Shown here: piece by piece, positions 58,801-64,000 of the stretch | Position numbering within the stretch: the stretch's first letter is position 1 | Layout of the letters: every line of letters starts with the position of its first letter | From: Benincasa hispida | Taxonomy: Eukaryota > Streptophyta > Magnoliopsida > Cucurbitales > Cucurbitaceae | NCBI RefSeq assembly: GCF_009727055.1 | Contig: NC_052353.1 | Location: 42,569,483 to 42,633,482 of the forward strand | Reading direction: 5' to 3' | Length of the DNA: 64,000 nucleotides | The notes under the pieces: model-generated | What the model saw: only the letters and a program-made list of their open reading frames with translations | Databases searched by the model: none | Told to the model about the DNA's origin: nothing | Program-made: the position numbers and the translations under genes

Positions 58801-60240
58801 GTGAAGATCATAGTCATTTGGGACAACACCTGAAACAAAAAATTAAATCAACAACGCATTGTTCTAAGTTTTGATTTTTGTTCAAAATTCTAAAAGTTAT
58901 AAACTCTAAGAGTAGTTTGGAAACGTTTATCAAAATTCACAAGTAATATTGCAACTTTTTTTAAAGTCTATGAATATTTTTCAAACAGCTAATAAAGTTT
59001 AAGGGTATTTTCCCTCCCTCCCATCCACTGTCATTGCAAGTTTTAGTTGTTTGCACAATCATTATTGAATTGTTTCTTTTGGCCAAGAGTTTTTCATCTT
59101 CCTCACTTTCACATCACTCTAATGTCACTAATCTCACCATATTTATAATCATAGCTAAGTTTTGATGAGCTGATTGATATGTATTCATTCTTAGAGATTA
59201 GAGATTCAAATCTCCATGTCTAATTTTACTATCATTTGTATACATATATTTTTTTAAAAGTACACGTGGAGAATGAAGATTTGAAACCTCAAGATAGATT
59301 CCTCATTTTCTATTGAACCCGCTATCACTGATCAAGACAACATGGTTCTTGGTAGTTTAGTGTACAAACCACGATGACTAAGTCAACATTGAATTCCGAC
59401 ATATTATAGATATTTTTTATAGTTGTCCACTTGCATTTTTCGAGTTCTATGAGTGGGTTTCCTAGATTTACAATGACAAAATTCGTTGTGTATTTTTCAT
59501 GCCAACTATATTCGAACTATGTTCATTTTGACAAATATAATGTGGGTTTCAACATAAATTTGAATGGCTAAAAATACCTACTATATACTCAATAATTTTA
59601 ATAACTTAACTGATAAAGATATATATCCGTCATGTATCCTCCACTAAACTAAACTGTTAATTAAGAGCCATACAATAGAGAGTTTGTGGTGATGAGTGTA
59701 GTACGTACAAGATTTCATTGTCCTTTCTCATCTCACACTCTCATGGAGGTCGGCCATAATAGTTATTAACCACGTTCTTCACCTAAAACTCCACCATTTC
59801 AATTCCACGAATCACAGCTACAAATTAACCATCTCACTCCCATTTCCCGTCATGGAAAAGGCAAACGCTGGATCTTCGTTCAACCAATAATGACAGAACC
59901 TATTTGATAATGATTTCAATGTGTAGTATTTTTTTTATGTTTAAAATTTAGGCTTGTCATAACTTATTTGATAATGATTTAGTTTTTAGTTTTTTATTTT
60001 TAAAATTTAGGTTGGTTATCAAACCTTTTCTTAATTCTTAAAGAAACATTTAAAATTGTAGTCGAATTTTAAAAAAACAAAAACTTCTTTTTAATTTTTA
60101 AAAATTGGTTAAAAATTCTAATATTTTTTTAGGACAAAAAAAATATAATGTTTTCTTAACAAAGATGAAACTATTGTAAGAAAAAGTGAGATAAAACTAG
60201 CACATTCTTTAAATACCAAAAACCAAAATCAAAAGGTTAC
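58801..60240. other. Intergenic DNA with a possible SINE relic
   Basis: A box B-like AGAGATTCAAATCTCC lies at about 59205-59220, 30-40 bases after GATGAGCTGATTGATATG, which could be a box A remnant. From 59880 onward decayed MITE pieces of the TTTGGTAACC family appear. Confidence 0.35.
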
Positions 60241-60381
60241 AATCCCATTTAGTAACTATATGGTTTTTTGGTTTGGAAAAGTAAACTTATAAACACTACT
60301 TTTTATCATATAAGTTTTCTTTATTTGTTATCCGCTTTCAATCAATGTTTTAAAAAATCATGTCAAATTTTGAAAATTAAA

Positions 60382-60694
60382 TTCTCGATTGGTAACTTTT
60401 TTTTTTAGTTTTACATTTTTTAAAATTTTTGCTCATTATCTTTTTTTCAAAATTCCTTACGGTGTTTATTATTTTTTGACTAAGAAAAAATTTGAATCCG
60501 TAGTCGAAATTTAAAAATAATAACAAGTTTTCAAAAACTATTTGTTTTTTAGTTTTCGAAACTTTGTTTCATTTCTGAAAGCATTGGTAAAAAGTATATC
60601 TACACAACATGGAACTTTATGGGGGAAAGTTTGATTAGGAAACTTAATTTTCAAAACAAAAAATAGAAAACAAAAATGGTTATTAAACAAGACC
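60382..60694. mobile_element. Small MITE, TTTGGTAACC family, degraded
   Basis: CTCGATTGGTAACTTTTT faces AAAATGGTTATTAAACAAGACC; the internal GTATATCTACACAACATGG part parallels the GTAGATAAGAACGC part of the copy at 57401. Further fragments lie at about 59930-60240 and 60700-60900. Confidence 0.5.
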
Positions 60695-61017
60695 TAAAAC
60701 ATAGTTTTCAAAAAGTTTGTTTTTCATTTTAAATTTTAACTAAGAATTTAACTATTCCATTAAGAAATGTTTAAAGTATAGTAATGAAATTTACAAGAAA
60801 ACAAGCCTAAATTAAGAAAAAAAGATAAAAATTAAAAACAAAATCGTTATCCATGATTATCTATAAATTTTAAAGTTATTTTATCTAATTCCAACTAATG
60901 TTATAAAAAAAACTAAACCAAATTTTGAAACTAAAAAAAAGTAGTTTTTAAAAACTTATTTTTATTTAATAGATTTTGTGTTGGCAAATCTACAAGTAAA
61001 AAATGTAGAAAATGTAA

Positions 61018-61056
61018 AAAAAAAAAGAAAAAGAAAAAGAAAAAGAAAAAGAAGAT
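61018..61056. repeat. AAAAAG microsatellite
   Basis: Four to five tandem AAAAAG units ending in GAAGA. Confidence 0.9.
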
Positions 61057-61309
61057 TGACACACAAATTTACGGGAGGTAGAGGGATAATAATTTTATTA
61101 CAGAATAAAGAGTAATAATAACTCCTCTAAAGTTAAAGAGTTTATATAGTACACTTTTCTAAACCCTAAAGTCATAACCATAAATAATTAAATATGTCAT
61201 ATATGAGATCGGGTGTACTTGGTCATTTGATGAATTATATAATCGATTCACATATTCCAACATTTTATATAATAATTTCAAATGCTTTATAAAGAAATTG
61301 AAAAATGAC

Positions 61310-61460
61310 AACATGAGTGTATCTCAACTAGCATAGTGTTCGTATTATCGGCCTCGAGATCAGAGGTTGATTCTCTCACTACATTGTTTAATTATAATTT
61401 TCAAAGAACAAAAAATAAAAACCACGGTAAAAAAGTTAGAGAAAAGAAACAAAACATAAA
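61310..61460 (+). mobile_element. Possible tRNA-derived SINE relic near the transporter promoter
   Basis: TATCTCAACTAGCATAGTG (box A-like, about 61320) is followed about 30 bases later by AGAGGTTGATTCTCTC (box B-like, about 61362). No flanking duplication was found. Confidence 0.4.
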
Positions 61461-61522
61461 TTTCAGAAAGAGAAATGAAAGGGACCAATAATTAAACTCC
61501 ATTTTCCCCCATTTTTCTCTCT

Positions 61523-61529
61523 ATATAAG
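61523..61529 (+). promoter_or_regulatory. TATA box of the polyol transporter gene
   Basis: ATATAAG, after a CT-rich stretch, lies about 75-80 bases before the start codon at 61604, leaving a short CT-rich leader. Confidence 0.65.
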
Positions 61530-61603
61530 ACAATGTGACATTAAAACAATAATCTTCATCCTCTTCCTCTGTTTCTCTTCTTCTCTCTTAATTTCCCAAA
61601 ACT

Positions 61604-64000
61604 ATGACTTACAACAGAGATGAAGAAGAAGCTTCTTCTGCAACTCCCAACAAACCCAAAAGAAACAAATACGCTTTTATGTGTGCCATTTTGGCTTCCA
61701 TGGCTTCCATCTTACTCGGCTACGGTAACATTCTTATTTCAAATCTTTCACTCTGTTTTTTTTCCAATTATTATTATTATTTTTTTTTTGAGTTTGTTCA
61801 ATTCAACAGATGTTGGTGTAATGAGTGGAGCTGCGATTTTCATCAAACAAGATTTCAGAATCTCGGACGTCCAGGAGGAAGTTATGATCGGCGTCATCAA
61901 TCTCTACGCCCTTATCGGCGCTGCTGCTGCCGGAAGAACCTCCGACTGGATCGGCCGCCGTTACACGATGGTCCTCGCCGGTGTTATCTTCTTCCTTGGT
62001 GCCATTCTCATGGGCTTAGCTACCAACTATGCCTTCCTCATGTTCGGCCGTTTTATCGCCGGTATCGGCGTTGGCTATGCCCTCATGATCTCCCCTGTCT
62101 ACACCGCCGAGGTCTCTCCGGCCTCCTCTCGCGGCTTCCTCACCTCGTTTCCTGAGGTCAGTGTAAAAACTGATTTTAAGCATTTCTAACCGTTTTTGAA
62201 AATTAAAGTTATTTCTCCTTTTTCTGCTAATGTTTTTTAAATTATGGTTATTTACATATTAAAATATTTCTGAGGTGAAAATCTTAATTTTTAAGAAATA
62301 ATTTAAAAAATAATTAACAAATACCAAACATAAGATTATTAATTTTCATTCGATAATTATTTAAGTTTCATCTAATAATTATTTTGTTTTTAGTTTTTTA
62401 CTTTTGAAAATATTAGTCTATTTTCTCTTAATTTCTTATCATAATTTATATCTTTCTTATATTGCAAATAGTTGAATTTTTAGTCAAAATTTAAAAACAA
62501 AAACAAGTCTTTGAAACTATTTTTTTAGTTTTCAAAATTTATCTTAGTTTTTTAAAACACTAGTGAAAAGTGAATAAGAAAACAAGAAATTTAGAGGTGG
62601 TTGGAATGTTTATAGGTTTAATTTTAAAAAATCTAAAACAAAAAATAAAATAGTTACCACACCAGACCTTAATCTTTTAAAATTAAGCTAATAAATACGT
62701 TTACATCATCGGTTTTGTTATCCATTTTCTATTTATACCTTCAAAAATCAAATCCAACTTTGAAAATTAGAAAAATTACTCTCCGTTTATAACTATTTGA
62801 TTTTTAATTTTTTTTTTTGAGAATTAAGTCTATAAATACTTTATTCACCTCTAAATTTTTTACTTTGTTGACATTTTATACCAAAGTTTTTAAAAATCAA
62901 ACCAAAATTTAAAAATTAAAAATAGTAATTTTTAAAAACTTTTTTTCTTAATTTGACTAAAAGTTGAACTCATGTAATTAAGAAAAATACAAAATAAGGA
63001 ATTAGAAGGAAATAGAATTAATTAAAAAAAACGAAATGAAAACACTGATAATTTTTTATTTTAGAATTTCTAAGAATTCAGAAGTCTAATAAAAATATTG
63101 AAAGACACCCATATAAATTTCGAAAATAAAAAACTACAATTTAGTTAACTTATTATTATTTTTTTAATCTTTCCATTTTACTCAGGTGTTCATAAATTTC
63201 GGAATAATGTTGGGCTACATCTCAAATTTCGCCTTCGCTAAATTCCCACTTCATCTCGGCTGGCGATTCATGCTAGGAATCGGCGTCTTCCCCTCAATAT
63301 TCCTCGCCGTCGTCGTTTTAATGATGCCAGAATCGCCACGTTGGCTAGTAATGCAAGGCCAAGTCGGAAAAGCCAAGAAAGTCCTCGACAAAACCTCCGA
63401 TTCCATTGAAGAATCTCAACAAAGACTCGCCGACATCAAATCCGCCGCCAAAATACCCATCCACTCCACCGCCGACATCGTTCACGTCCCAAAACAGAGC
63501 AGCCACGGCAAAGGCGTTTGGAAAGACCTCTTCCTCCACCCGACGCCGTCCGTTCGTCACGTGTTAATCGCTGCCGTCGGACTCCATTTCTTCCAACAAT
63601 CCTCCGGCATCGACTCCGTCGTTCTCTACAGCCCAAGGATCTTCGAAAACGCCGGAATCAAATCCGACAGTGAAAAGCTACTCGCCACGGTAGCCGTTGG
63701 ATTCACCAAAACCGTCTTCATCTTAGTGGCGACTTTCCTCCTCGACCGTGTCGGACGGCGGCCGTTGCTCCTCACTAGTGTCGCCGGGAAGATGTTATCG
63801 CTGGTGACATTAGGATTTGGGTTAACGGTAATTCAACAACATGGAGACGTGAGGCTCACGTGGGCTGTTGGGTTGTGTATTACAATGGTGTTGTCTGACG
63901 TGGCGTTTTTCTCTATTGGAATGGGGCCCATTGCATGGGTTTATAGTTCGGAAATTTTTCCGTTGAAGCTACGCGCTCAAGGAGCGAGTGTGGGAGTGAT
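61604..64000 (+). CDS. PLT5: Polyol/monosaccharide transporter (PLT5/PMT5 type), incomplete at window end
   Basis: Exons 61604-61724, 61810-62156 and 63186 onward join in phase; the first 427 residues lie in the window, of about 520 usual for the family. It belongs to the major facilitator superfamily, sugar-porter family: proton-coupled uptake of polyols and monosaccharides such as sorbitol, xylitol and glucose, normally at the plasma membrane. Landmarks are GRTSDWIGRR (82-91, loop 2-3), PESPRWL (204-210), QQSSGID (293-299, substrate-binding helix 7) and DRVGRRPLLL (343-352, loop 8-9). FSIGMGPIAWVYSSEIFP lies close to the truncated end. Twelve membrane helices are expected, of which about ten are visible. 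Intron 2 (62157-63185) is filled with small MITE sequence. The best relative is Arabidopsis At3g18830 by memory. Confidence 0.93.
62369..62668. mobile_element. Small MITE, TTTGGTAACC family, inside intron 2 of the transporter
   Basis: CATCTAATAATTATTTTG and AAATAGTTACCACACCAGACC are the likely ends; the interior (AGTCTATTTTCTC, ATTGCAAATAGTTG, AGTGAATAAGAAAACAAG) follows the family pattern. Another degraded copy follows at about 62770-63050. Confidence 0.55.

Noticed and set aside
1..64000. CRISPR arrays, operons, riboswitches or prophage
   Set aside because: The window is plant nuclear DNA; the only short regular repeats are minisatellites inside LTRs or satellites without spacer structure.

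Overview
The window is nuclear DNA of a dicotyledonous plant. It is AT-rich, has spliced genes with GT-AG introns, and most of it is transposable elements in different stages of decay. Several repeats (short TCTATC-type inverted repeats, CGTTACA-ended Ty3/gypsy LTRs, small TTTGGTAACC-type MITEs) resemble what I know of cucurbit genomes, so Cucurbitaceae is my best guess, but the species cannot be read from the sequence.

Three host genes are present. (1) An intronless PLS-class pentatricopeptide-repeat gene lies at 26437-28458 (minus), closest to Arabidopsis At3g18840. (2) A nine-exon PfkB-family gene lies at 30913-35627 (minus). It encodes 422 aa, is probably the peroxisomal pseudouridine kinase PUKI, and carries a canonical PTS2 nonapeptide. 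(3) The first three exons of a polyol/monosaccharide transporter (PLT5/PMT5 type) start at 61604 (plus) and run off the window. In Arabidopsis the PPR and transporter loci (At3g18840, At3g18830) are neighbours, so this looks like a conserved gene block expanded by transposons.

Layout. 1-3430: decayed LTR-type sequence. 3430-7747: sequence of unusual composition with no recognisable content, ending in a 100-N assembly gap (7748-7847). 7848-20115: a GC-rich tandem array in which four monomer types recur in the order A-B-C-D. It is split by a 7.26-kb Ty3/gypsy chromovirus-like element (11686-18947, target duplication GGCAC) and by a roughly 270-bp foreign segment (19377-19650). 20116-23480: a truncated copia-like LTR and a minus-strand gypsy LTR with primer-binding site and gag start. 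23487-26010: a dead LINE split by a solo LTR (23917-25293, target duplication TTATG). 26437-35627: the two minus-strand host genes, with a SINE and a Tourist-like MITE inside introns of PUKI. 37195-42628: a PIF/Harbinger element whose transposase has only three nonsense codons, plus the tail of its Myb/SANT partner. 42700-44960: two gypsy-type LTR relics. 45275-51430: an old CACTA element carrying a Ulp1-like cysteine protease gene, broken by a younger CACTA element (46946-50897, target duplication AAT) that has captured exons of a TraB-domain gene. 51430-61600: copia remnants, short duplications and a swarm of small MITEs. 61604-64000: the transporter gene.

The most notable structures are the ordered four-monomer array with a variable internal minisatellite, the gene-capturing CACTA nested in the protease gene of a relative, and the PTS2-bearing pseudouridine kinase. 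All gene models were read by eye from the sequence; no database search was run.
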